Source: Pseudomonadota bacterium (GTDB taxonomy: Bacteria > Pseudomonadota > Gammaproteobacteria > Burkholderiales > Burkholderiaceae_C). Taken from it: a DNA stretch of 64,000 nt. Both the position numbers and the translations under genes were made by a program. Of the stretch, positions 25,154 to 33,088 are shown one piece after another. The notes under the pieces are model-generated. The model worked only from the letters and a program-made list of their open reading frames with translations, did no database searches and was not told the DNA's origin. The stretch covers positions 1 through 64,000 of the forward strand of contig JAJZWA010000009.1 in NCBI GenBank assembly GCA_021846965.1, given 5' to 3'. Position 1 is the first letter of the stretch. Every line of letters begins with the position of its first letter.

Positions 25154-26968
25154 TCAGTGGCCCAGCTGGGTGGCGTGCAGCGCGCGCTGGCGCCAGGCGC
25201 CGAGCACGTCGCTGCGCGTGAGCATGCCGCGCAGCGTGAGGCCGTCGGCATCATCCACCACCGGCAGCCGGCCGACACCGTGCAGGGTCATGAGGTTGAG
25301 CGCCTCGTGCAGGGATTCCTCGCAGCGCACGACCACCGGCACGCGGCTCACCAGGCTGCCCAGCGTGGCCTGCGGATCCAGCCCGGGGCGTGCCAGGTCG
25401 CGGCGCGTGAGCACTCCCACCACGCGGTCGGCCTCGTCCACCAGGGCATAGCCCTGGTGGGCCTGGCTGCCCTGCTGGCGCAGCCAGTCCCGCAATTCGT
25501 CCACGGTCTGCGAGGCGCGCAGGCTGACCGGCTGCATGCTGGCATGGTCGGCCACCCGCGCCTGGGCGAAGGGGTCGGCCTGGTAGGCGCTGGGCACGCG
25601 CACGCCGCGGCGCGCGATCTTCTCGGTCATGATGGTCTCGCGCATCAGAAGTCCCGACACCATGTAGGCGCTGGCACAGCCGATCATCAGGGCCAGCAGG
25701 CCCGAGGTCTGCCAGGTGGCCTCCAGCGCGAACACCACCGAGGTGAACAAGGCACGCGAAGCGCCGGCGAACATCGCGGCCATGCCGATCAGCGCCGCCA
25801 TGCGGGGGTCCAGCCCGAGGCCGGGGAAGGCCGTGGCCACGGCGTGGCCCAGCACCGCGCCGAGGCAGGCGCCGACGGTCATCAAGGGGGCCAGGGTGCC
25901 TCCCGAGGTCCCGCTTCCCAGCGCGATCGACCAGGACACCAGCTTGGCCGCGCCGAGCACCAGCAGCGCCTCCAGGCCCAGACTGCCGCTGAGCGCGTCG
26001 GTGATGTTGTCGTAGCCCACGCCCAGGGTGCGAGGCTGCCACCAGCCGATCAGTCCTACCGCCAGCGCACCCAGGGCCGGCCACCACATCCAGTGCACGG
26101 GCAGATGGTCGAAACCATCCTCGATGGCGTAGAGCGCGCGGGTCACCACCACCGCGGCCAGGCCCACCACGATGCCCAGCGCCACGCTGGCCAGCAGCGC
26201 TCCCGGCTGCGGCCAGGGCAGCGCCGGCATGGCGAAGAAGGGCTGGCTGCCCTGCAACTCCACGCGCAGCCCGGCGGCGGCCGCGCAGGCGCCGATCACC
26301 GGCAGCAGGGAGGCCGGCCGGAATTCGAACAACAACAGCTCCACGGCGAGCAGCACCGCAGACACCGGGGTGCCGAACACCGCCGTCATGCCCGCCGCGG
26401 CCCCGGCCGCCAGCAGGGTCTTTCGCTCGTCCGGGGTGATGTGCAGCCACTGCCCGACCAGCGAGCCCAGCGCGCCGCCGGTGGCGATGATGGGGCCCTC
26501 CGCACCGAAGGGGCCTCCGGTGCCGATGGAAATCGCCGCCGACAGCGGCTTGAGCCACAACACGCGCGCCGAGATGCGGCTGCGGTTGAGCAGGATCTGC
26601 TCCATCGCCTCGGGAATGCCGTGGCCGCGGATCGCCGGCGAGCCGTAGCGCGCCATGAACCCCACGATCACCGAGCCGAGCACGGGCACCGCGATCACCC
26701 AGGCGCCCAGGTGGTTGTGTCCCGGAGCACCCATGGTCCAGTCCCAGCGCCCCTGGAAGCTCAGGTGGGTGATCAGACCGATGAGCAGCAGCAGCAGCTT
26801 GGCCACCGGCACCGCGGCCACGCCGACCAGGGCCGCCAGGCCCAGCATGTACAGGGTGCGCGCGCCCACTCCGCCGGGGTCGCTTCCGATGTGCGCGGTG
26901 GCGGCCAGCGGCTCCAGGGATGGCGAGACGGGAACGGAGGAAAGAGGGGGATTCGAACGGGACGTCAT
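25154..26968 (-). CDS. CLC-family anion channel/antiporter with CBS pair
   Basis: A 604-residue CLC protein. The three selectivity motifs are present: GHGIPE (usual GSGIPE), GAEGP with the gating glutamate, and SGGTLAP. The internal proton glutamate is kept (FEFRP), so it is predicted to be a proton-coupled antiporter rather than a channel. About ten to twelve membrane helices fill residues 35-430 and a CBS pair fills 470-600. His replaces the Ser that favours chloride in the first motif, so the anion is open. The start MTSRSNPP at 26968 is chosen within a longer frame. Confidence 0.9.
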   Translation of the reverse strand: MTSRSNPPLSSVPVSPSLEPLAATAHIGSDPGGVGARTLYMLGLAALVGVAAVPVAKLLLLLIGLITHLSFQGRWDWTMGAPGHNHLGAWVIAVPVLGSVIVGFMARYGSPAIRGHGIPEAMEQILLNRSRISARVLWLKPLSAAISIGTGGPFGAEGPIIATGGALGSLVGQWLHITPDERKTLLAAGAAAGMTAVFGTPVSAVLLAVELLLFEFRPASLLPVIGACAAAAGLRVELQGSQPFFAMPALPWPQPGALLASVALGIVVGLAAVVVTRALYAIEDGFDHLPVHWMWWPALGALAVGLIGWWQPRTLGVGYDNITDALSGSLGLEALLVLGAAKLVSWSIALGSGTSGGTLAPLMTVGACLGAVLGHAVATAFPGLGLDPRMAALIGMAAMFAGASRALFTSVVFALEATWQTSGLLALMIGCASAYMVSGLLMRETIMTEKIARRGVRVPSAYQADPFAQARVADHASMQPVSLRASQTVDELRDWLRQQGSQAHQGYALVDEADRVVGVLTRRDLARPGLDPQATLGSLVSRVPVVVRCEESLHEALNLMTLHGVGRLPVVDDADGLTLRGMLTRSDVLGAWRQRALHATQLGH

Positions 26969-27159
26969 GACTGCGCCGGGCGGCGTCGGGCCGCCCAAGA
27001 TCGTGATCTGGAATGCAATGAGCCTGAAATCATAGCGGTTCTGGAATGTTTTGGCCCATGGCCCCGCGCCGCGAAGCCGGTTTGCGTCTCCCTCGGCGGG
27101 GCGACGTACCATCCGGCTGGGCCGGGAAGGCCCCGAGCACCGATCGGAGGTCCTGCATC

Positions 27160-27885
27160 ATGAATTCCCACTGCATCCTGCTGCCCGGCCTGCTGTGCGA
27201 CGAGGCCGTCTGGGACGCGCAGGTCCGGGCCTTGCAGGCGCATGGCGTGGCCTGCCACGTGCCCTCCTACGGGGAGATCGACTCCCTGCAGGCCATGGCG
27301 CGCAGCGTGCTCGCCGCGGCGCCGGCCGAGCGCTTCGCCCTGGCGGGGCATTCGATGGGCGCCCGCGTGGCCCTGGAGGTCCTGCGTCTGGCCCCGCAGC
27401 GCGTGCAGCGCCTGGCCCTGCTGGACACCGGCGTCGATCCGCTTCCCGCGGGCGAGGCCGGCGAGCGCGAGCGCGCACGGCGCATGGAATTGCTGGGCCT
27501 CGCACGCGAGCGCGGGATGCGCGCGATGGGACGCGAGTGGGCGCGCGGCATGGTGCATCCCTCGCGCTGGGACGGCCCGGTGTTCGCGTCCATCCTGGAC
27601 ATGCTGGAGCGCAAGACCCCCGCCGTGTACGAGGCCCAGATCCGCGCCTTGCTCGGCCGCCCCGATGCCCGCCCGCTGCTCGCCACCCTTCGCTGCCCGC
27701 TGCTGCTGGGTTGCGGACGCGACGATGCCTGGAGCCCGCTGGCGCGGCACGAGGAAATGCATGCGCTGGTGCCGGGCTCGCGCCTGGTGGCTTTCGAGCA
27801 CAGCGGTCACATGGTGACCATGGAGCAGCCGCAGGCGGTGAGCGACGCCCTGCTCGACTGGATGGAGGCGAAGCCGCGGACCTGA
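27160..27885 (+). CDS. Alpha/beta hydrolase
   Basis: A 241-residue serine hydrolase of the BioH/MenH size class. The nucleophile elbow is AGHSMGA with Ser65, the acid is in CGRDDAWSP and the catalytic histidine is in EHSGHMVTMEQP. The oxyanion region is LLPGLLCDEAVWD. No signal peptide. GGAGG about nine bases upstream supports the start at 27160. The substrate is not known; ester or C-C bond cleavage is possible. Confidence 0.88.
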   Translation: MNSHCILLPGLLCDEAVWDAQVRALQAHGVACHVPSYGEIDSLQAMARSVLAAAPAERFALAGHSMGARVALEVLRLAPQRVQRLALLDTGVDPLPAGEAGERERARRMELLGLARERGMRAMGREWARGMVHPSRWDGPVFASILDMLERKTPAVYEAQIRALLGRPDARPLLATLRCPLLLGCGRDDAWSPLARHEEMHALVPGSRLVAFEHSGHMVTMEQPQAVSDALLDWMEAKPRT

Positions 27886-27928
27886 AGCGGCCAGCGCACG
27901 CAGCTGTTTCGTTGTAGCATCGATCGCC

Positions 27929-28027
27929 ATGCAACGCGCCCTTCGTCCCACTTCCGCTGCCCGAGCCGCACGAGCCCGTCGCTCGTCGCCGTGTGCCGCG
28001 CGTGAGACCGAAACGATGAAGACCTGA
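27929..28027 (+). CDS. Possible Arg-rich leader peptide
   Basis: A 32-codon frame ahead of the class III aminotransferase gene. It has seven arginines, four of them clustered as RAARARR at residues 12-18, and ends 29 bases before a strong terminator hairpin. Codons 20-23 overlap a segment able to pair with the left arm of that terminator. No clear Shine-Dalgarno site precedes it; a TAGCAT hexamer ends eight bases before the ATG, so transcription could begin almost at the start codon (leaderless). The layout matches amino-acid attenuators, but it may also be a chance frame in a short RNA. Confidence 0.35.
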   Translation: MQRALRPTSAARAARARRSSPCAARETETMKT

Positions 28028-28056
28028 AGTCCCCTTCGAATCGCGTTGTTCCGCAA

Positions 28057-28084
28057 GGCCACGGCTCACCCCCGTGGCCTTTTT
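28057..28084 (+). terminator. Intrinsic terminator / possible attenuator
   Basis: GGCCACGG pairs perfectly with CCGTGGCC across a seven-base loop. The stem is extended by two A-T pairs and followed by TTTTT and a further T-rich stretch. It lies only 34 bases before the aminotransferase start, which suits attenuation rather than termination of the hydrolase gene 170 bases upstream. The segment 27988-27997 can pair with its left arm (nine pairs with a one-base bulge), which would prevent termination. Confidence 0.8.
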
Positions 28085-28117
28085 GTTTGTGCTCCCCGCC
28101 CTCCCAGGACCCTCGCC

Positions 28118-29314
28118 ATGACCACGACCCTCGTCCCCGACGCGCAGTTCCAGCACCTCATGCCGGTGACTGCACGCCCCGCCAGCATTTTCGTGCGCGG
28201 CGAAGGCGCCTGGCTGTGGGACGATGCCGGACGCCGCTACCTCGACTGGCTGCAGGGCTGGGCCGTGAACTCCCTGGGCCACAGCCCAGAGCTGATCCGC
28301 CGCGCGCTGCTGGAGCAGTCCTCCCTCCTGCTCACCCCCAGCCCGGCGCTGTACAACCTGCCGTCGCTGCAACTCGCGCGCCGGCTCTGCGAGCTCAGCG
28401 GTTTCGACCAGGTGTTCTTCGGCAGCACCGGCGCGGAAGCCAACGAGGGCGCGATCAAGCTGGCGCGCAAATGGGGGCGGGTGGCACGCGGCGGGGCTTT
28501 CGAGATCGTCAGCTTCGCCAACGCCTTTCACGGCCGCAACCTGGCCACCATGGCCGCCAGCGGCAAGCCCGGCTGGGATGCGATGTTCCCGCCCACGGTG
28601 CCGGGTTTCGCCAAGGCCCGGCTCAACGACCTCGACTCCGTGCTGGCCGCGCTGAGCCCGCGCAGCGTGGCCATCCTGGTGGAGCCGGTGCAGGGCGAGG
28701 CGGGGGTGCGCGCGGCCACGCCGGAGTTCCTGCGCGCGCTGCGCCGGCTGTGCGACGAGCGCGGCCTGCTGCTCATGTTCGATGAGGTGCAGACCGGATG
28801 CGCGCGCCTGGGCGAGCTGTTCGCCTTCCAGCACTTCGGGGTCGAGCCCGACGTGATGACCCTGGGCAAGGGGCTGGGCGGCGGGGTTCCCATCTCGGCG
28901 CTGCTGGCCAAGGCCCATTGCAGCGTGTTCGAGCATGGCGACCAGGGTGGAACCTATGCCGGCAATCCCCTGATGTGCGCGGTTGCGCTGGCCGTGCTGG
29001 AGCGCCTGGCCCGGCCCGAATTCCTGGAGGGGGTTCGCCAGCGCGGACGGCAACTCAGCGGCGGTCTGCGTGAACTGTCGGCGCGCCACGGCCTGGGCGA
29101 GGTGCGCGGCGAGGGACTGCTGTGGGCGCTGGAACTCGGTCACGACGGCGCCGCCGCCGTGGTGGAGCGCTGCCGCGAACTCGGGCTGCTGCTCAACGCG
29201 GCGCGCCCCCATTGCCTGCGCTTCATGCCGCGCCTGGACAGCACGGAGCCCGAGATCGACCAGGGCCTGCGCCTGCTGGATCAGGCGCTGGGGGCGCGAG
29301 CCGCGCGCACGTAG
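28118..29314 (+). CDS. Class III aminotransferase (acetylornithine aminotransferase-like)
   Basis: A 398-residue PLP enzyme. The PLP lysine is Lys251 in TLGKGLGGGVP; the cofactor-binding Asp is in LLMFDEVQTGCAR. The substrate pocket region GSTGAEANEGAIK and the FHGRNLATM motif are typical of the ArgD/AstC/GabT group. Its length matches ArgD, and the shortened N-terminus favours acetylornithine/succinylornithine over gamma-aminobutyrate. The preceding Arg-rich leader and terminator would fit an arginine-related enzyme. The last 34 bases overlap the convergent methyltransferase gene. Confidence 0.85.
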   Translation: MTTTLVPDAQFQHLMPVTARPASIFVRGEGAWLWDDAGRRYLDWLQGWAVNSLGHSPELIRRALLEQSSLLLTPSPALYNLPSLQLARRLCELSGFDQVFFGSTGAEANEGAIKLARKWGRVARGGAFEIVSFANAFHGRNLATMAASGKPGWDAMFPPTVPGFAKARLNDLDSVLAALSPRSVAILVEPVQGEAGVRAATPEFLRALRRLCDERGLLLMFDEVQTGCARLGELFAFQHFGVEPDVMTLGKGLGGGVPISALLAKAHCSVFEHGDQGGTYAGNPLMCAVALAVLERLARPEFLEGVRQRGRQLSGGLRELSARHGLGEVRGEGLLWALELGHDGAAAVVERCRELGLLLNAARPHCLRFMPRLDSTEPEIDQGLRLLDQALGARAART

Positions 29315-30294
29315 GCCATGCGCTCCACCGAGACCATGGTGCCGCGCTCCCAGTTCTCGCGCAGCACGCCTTCCAGGAGCTCGCGCTCGTCGGGGCGGAA
29401 GTCCTGGTCGAGCACGTCGCGCAGCGCGCGCGCGTAGGGATGCGGGGTATGGCGGGTGAAGCTGTCCCAGTCGGGGGCCAGGCTGGGACCGGCATCGATG
29501 TGCAGCTCCACGTGCACCTGGGTGAAGCCCGCCTGCAGGGCCCAGGCGAACAGCTCGCGCTCGGAGAAATTGCAGTAGGGGCTGCGTGCCAGTTCCTGCT
29601 CGGTGTCGGGGAACTGCTGCGAGCGCCAGCGCTGCAGCAGTTCCAGCAACCGTGGCTGCTGCAAGGCGACCCCGGCGGGCGGCGCCACGTCCTCCAGGGC
29701 GCGGCGCTGCGCGCAGGCGGCCAGCGCGTCATCACGGAATACCGGCTCGCCCAGCGAGAGCAGGCCTCCCGGGCGCAGCACCCGGAGGAACTCCGTGAGC
29801 ATGGCGGACTTGTCGGCCACGTAGGCCAGCGCCGAGCGCGTGGCCACGGCATCGAAGGTGCCTTCGCCGAGCTCGCGCAAGACCATTCGATCCCCCGTCG
29901 ATCGGCCCGGGGACGGCGCGGCGCGGGCCGCGGGCCCGCCAGGGGGATGGGCCAGGCCGACGCCGCGCGACGGCTCAGCGTCCAGCGCGAGCAGGCGAAA
30001 ACGTGCCTGGGCGCCCAGCGCCTTCGCACGCTCGCCGGCAAGCGCCAGCAGCGCGGGCGAAGGATCGGCGAACACCACCTGCGCCCGCGGCCAGCGTTGC
30101 AGGGCTCGCAGGCCCAGCGCACCGCTTCCGCATCCGAAGTCGAGCAGATGCCGCGGCGCCGCGGGCTCGAGGGCGTCGAGCACGCGATCCACATAGTGGG
30201 CCACCCGCGCCTCGATGCGCTGCTCGTACTCCGCATTCGCGCCGCCGCGGCCGCGCAGCAGCCACTGCGCCCAGGGGTCGAGGCCGGCGGACAC
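29281..30294 (-). CDS. SAM-dependent class I methyltransferase
   Basis: A 337-residue methyltransferase. Motif I is LLDFGCGSGALGL (near residue 47), followed by the acidic loop VVFADPSP, and the late motif VLRPGGLLSLGEP marks the Rossmann-type fold (residues about 35-190). The remaining 140 residues are a family-specific C-terminal part. The start is a GTG two bases after the lipoprotein stop (TGACCGTG); no other suitable start exists. It is the third gene of the DUF6502-DUF5666 operon. Substrate unknown. Confidence 0.78.
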   Translation of the reverse strand: MSAGLDPWAQWLLRGRGGANAEYEQRIEARVAHYVDRVLDALEPAAPRHLLDFGCGSGALGLRALQRWPRAQVVFADPSPALLALAGERAKALGAQARFRLLALDAEPSRGVGLAHPPGGPAARAAPSPGRSTGDRMVLRELGEGTFDAVATRSALAYVADKSAMLTEFLRVLRPGGLLSLGEPVFRDDALAACAQRRALEDVAPPAGVALQQPRLLELLQRWRSQQFPDTEQELARSPYCNFSERELFAWALQAGFTQVHVELHIDAGPSLAPDWDSFTRHTPHPYARALRDVLDQDFRPDERELLEGVLRENWERGTMVSVERMAYVRAARAPSA

Positions 30295-30296
30295 GG

Positions 30297-31970
30297 TCAG
30301 TTGTCGATGGCCAGGCTCTGCACGACGTTGCCCGAAGCGCTGAAACTCACCTCGACATCCGCGCCGTCGCCGAAGCCGGCCGGAATCACCAGGCCCGCGG
30401 GGATGGTCAGCTGGTTGCCCTCCAGCATGAAGGTGGAACTCGCGGCGGCGGTGGTGGACGTCGTGGTCACCGACGAGCCCTGGCTCCACTGGTACACCCG
30501 TCCGGACGCACTCAGCGCTCCGGCCGGCCCGCCGGAGCCGAAGTTCACCGTGTAGGCATCCACGCTGGTCGGGCTGGTGAGCGTGCCCTCGATAGCCACC
30601 ACGGTCCCCGGCACGAGGTTCGTGTCGTCGCCATGGTTGAAGGCGCGGTTGGAGGCGAGGGTCACGTTCACCGGGGTGCTGGAATTCTGCAACTGCCAGT
30701 TCAGCACGAACTGGGTGCCCTCGGAGTTGACGCTTTGCACCGTGCCCTGCATGTCCACCGTGCTGCCTACCGGCGGGGCCGGATCCACGTTGACGGTCTG
30801 CGCGGCGATCACATTGCCCGAGGCGGTGGACACCTGACCGGTGATGTCCACGTACACACCATTGCCCAGTTGAGAGGCCGATCCCTCCAGGAAACGCGCC
30901 CCCGACGCGTCCACCGGAGTCCCGCGCACCAGGAAGCTCGAGGAGCTCACGAATCCGGTGATGGTGCCGTGCAGCTCGAACACCGCGGGGCTGGTCGAGG
31001 AATAGCCGCCGAGCTGCTGCGCCTTCAGGGTGCCGTGACCGTCGGCCTGGCCGCTGGCCACCACGTACTGGCCCTGCACCGGCGCCGCCTGCGAGCCCAG
31101 GGCGGAGAAGTCCACCGGGATGCCCGAGACCGTGCATGTGGTCCCCACCACGTCGTAGGCCAGTCCGGACACCTGCACGCTGCCCGTGAAACTGCCGGTG
31201 CCAACCACGCGCAGCACCCAGTTGGACTCGTTGTTCCAGGCATAGACCAGCTCACCGGGCGCGAGCGATGTGCCTGCCGGCAGCAGCACCTGGGTGTTGG
31301 CGCCCAGGGGAATGGGCGTTGCGCTGGTGTCCAGGGTCAGCGAGGAGGCGCTCACGGCCGTCACCCGGCCCACGAGGCGCGTGACCGAGCTGTCGCCGGG
31401 CACCTGCTCGATCAGCGTGGCCCACAGGAAAGGCCCGGTTGTGTCCACCCCATAGGCGCCGTGCACCTCGACCTGGGTCGACCCCGGGGCAATGCTCGAA
31501 AGCCCCGTGAGCCCCGAGTACAGGGTCTGCGGCCCCCGCGAGGCATCCGCGTTGACCACCACGCGCATGCCGTTGATGGTCAGCGTACCCGCATTCAGGT
31601 CGACCGCCTGCACCGTGCCCTGCAGCTCCGGCTGCACGGTGGCCGTGGCGGGCTGGTCGTTGGCGCCGAGGCTGAGGTTCATGCGAGCGCCGAGCTCCAC
31701 GGCCTCGGAGGTGGCCTGCGCCGACTCGCTGGTGGAGGTGGGCGCGTAGTAGATGGGCGTGGCGCTGCTGTAGCTCTGGCCGTCGACGATCACGCTGCCC
31801 AGGCCGATCACGGTGCCGAAGGCGATGCCGGTGCCCCCGGTTCCCACGCCGCCGCCCACCAGGGCCACCGCGGCGGCCCCTCCCCCGCAGGCGGCCAGTG
31901 CGACCGCGCAGCATGCCGCCGCCGCGGCCAGCGCCGCCCGACGTAGTTTGTCCGACAGGGTATGGCTCAC
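30297..31970 (-). CDS. DUF5666-type repeat lipoprotein
   Basis: A 557-residue predicted lipoprotein. The signal peptide ends in the lipobox LAAC with Cys28, followed by a Gly-rich spacer. The rest is made of about six to seven diverged repeats of roughly 70-80 residues. Repeat starts such as LQGTVQAVDLNAGTLTI, LVGRVTAVSASSLTL, LHGTITGFVSSSSFLV and MQGTVQSVNSEGTQFVL mark DUF5666 beta-barrel modules. It is probably anchored in the outer membrane. Its ATG overlaps the end of the DUF6502 gene by four bases (ATGA). The molecular role of the family is not known. Confidence 0.85.
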   Translation of the reverse strand: MSHTLSDKLRRAALAAAAACCAVALAACGGGAAAVALVGGGVGTGGTGIAFGTVIGLGSVIVDGQSYSSATPIYYAPTSTSESAQATSEAVELGARMNLSLGANDQPATATVQPELQGTVQAVDLNAGTLTINGMRVVVNADASRGPQTLYSGLTGLSSIAPGSTQVEVHGAYGVDTTGPFLWATLIEQVPGDSSVTRLVGRVTAVSASSLTLDTSATPIPLGANTQVLLPAGTSLAPGELVYAWNNESNWVLRVVGTGSFTGSVQVSGLAYDVVGTTCTVSGIPVDFSALGSQAAPVQGQYVVASGQADGHGTLKAQQLGGYSSTSPAVFELHGTITGFVSSSSFLVRGTPVDASGARFLEGSASQLGNGVYVDITGQVSTASGNVIAAQTVNVDPAPPVGSTVDMQGTVQSVNSEGTQFVLNWQLQNSSTPVNVTLASNRAFNHGDDTNLVPGTVVAIEGTLTSPTSVDAYTVNFGSGGPAGALSASGRVYQWSQGSSVTTTSTTAAASSTFMLEGNQLTIPAGLVIPAGFGDGADVEVSFSASGNVVQSLAIDN

Positions 31971-32920
31971 GACGGATCCTCGGAAGATGGGGTTCGGGGC
32001 GTGGCGCGCCGCTTCGCGGCCGGCACACGCCTTGCGCGCGGGGTCTCGGGCCCGGCCGCGCTGGCGGACGGGGGCTCCTGCTCCTCGCTCCAGTAATAGG
32101 CGCCGAAGCGCATGCGTCCGCTGGCGCCGGGCTGGGCGGCGTCCGACTCCAGGCAGCGGATGGCTTCGGCGATCATCGCCTCGCGCGCCCGCGCCCAGAG
32201 CTCGCGCGACAACTCGCCCAGGCGCTGCAGCGAAGCCTCGCTGAGCCCGTCGGCGAACACGCTCTGCTCCAGGCGCGGCGCCTCGCCCCCCAGGTTGTGC
32301 ACCGCGGCCGACGCGTGGTCGGCCAGGTTCATGCCGAAGAGCTCGAGCAACTGCGCCGGCTCTCCCGAGGGCACGAACACGTCGTTGCGGGGAACCACGT
32401 ACTCCACGCCCTTGCGCTGGGCCATTTCCACGAGGCCGATGCGCACCATGTCCTGCAGCACGCTGAAGGGATGCACGTCGCTGGTGCAGGCCCGCACCAG
32501 CGCCTCGAAGGAAGGCGCGGGGCCCAGACGGGGAATGGCCTTGGGGCGTCGCGCGCGGTCGTGGTAGCCGGCCGACACCGCCCAGCGCGCGAGCACCTGC
32601 GAGCTGGTGGACATGGGGGCCTGCACGCGCTCATGGGCGGCCGGGTCGTTGCGCCAGGCATGCACCTCCTTGCGGTGCACGCCGGAGATCACGCTCAGGG
32701 CGGAATCGGTGTCGGCCGTGCCCCGGCTGGCCATCAGCTCCTGGGCCTGGCGCAGGAATACCTGCCTGAGCGCCAGAACCGCCTGCTTGTAGTCGATGCC
32801 GGCGTCCAGCAGCAGCCGGCACAGGGGCTCCTGCACGCGCACCCAGGCCTCCAGCGTTTCCTGCGCGGGTTGCGGCCTGGCTGGCGAACTCGAAGGCAAA
32901 GGCGTGGTGGAGCGTCCCAT
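31967..32920 (-). CDS. DUF6502 family protein, possible DNA-binding regulator
   Basis: A 317-residue cytoplasmic protein matching DUF6502, a family common in Burkholderiales and uncharacterised to my knowledge. The segment ALSVISGVHRKEVHAWRND (about residues 74-92) looks like a helix-turn-helix of the kind that inserts an R-K-V helix. A second winged-helix-like part may lie at about 150-190 (FSVLQDMVRIGLVEMAQRKGV). The C-terminus is Arg/Pro-rich. It is the first gene of an operon with the DUF5666 lipoprotein and a methyltransferase, and diverges from another lipoprotein gene. Regulation of both operons is an inference. Confidence 0.75.
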   Translation of the reverse strand: MGRSTTPLPSSSPARPQPAQETLEAWVRVQEPLCRLLLDAGIDYKQAVLALRQVFLRQAQELMASRGTADTDSALSVISGVHRKEVHAWRNDPAAHERVQAPMSTSSQVLARWAVSAGYHDRARRPKAIPRLGPAPSFEALVRACTSDVHPFSVLQDMVRIGLVEMAQRKGVEYVVPRNDVFVPSGEPAQLLELFGMNLADHASAAVHNLGGEAPRLEQSVFADGLSEASLQRLGELSRELWARAREAMIAEAIRCLESDAAQPGASGRMRFGAYYWSEEQEPPSASAAGPETPRARRVPAAKRRATPRTPSSEDPS

Positions 32921-32962
32921 GGCATTGCTGCGGGCGCGGCGGAAACTGCCGTCACGGATCCG

Positions 32963-33008
32963 ATTCTAACGCAAAAGGCATTGACTGGGAAATTTTCCCA
33001 TTTATGAT
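32963..33008. promoter_or_regulatory. Overlapping divergent promoters with shared palindrome
   Basis: Rightward: TTGACT (32981-32986), 16-base spacer, TATGAT (33003-33008), leading to the lipoprotein at 33089. Leftward: TTCCCA (32991-32986 on the minus strand), 17-base spacer, TAGAAT (32968-32963), leading to DUF6502. The perfect inverted repeat TGGGAAA-T-TTTCCCA (32986-33000) covers the leftward -35 and the rightward spacer. A protein bound there could silence both promoters. The hexamers and the repeat are read directly; the regulator is not known. Confidence 0.65.
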
Positions 33009-33088
33009 TGCGCTCACGTAACGGCCAACCGTGCCGACCTGCCCCCAGGCGGCCCCGCCCCGCGCAAGCGATCACCAGGAGCATCACC

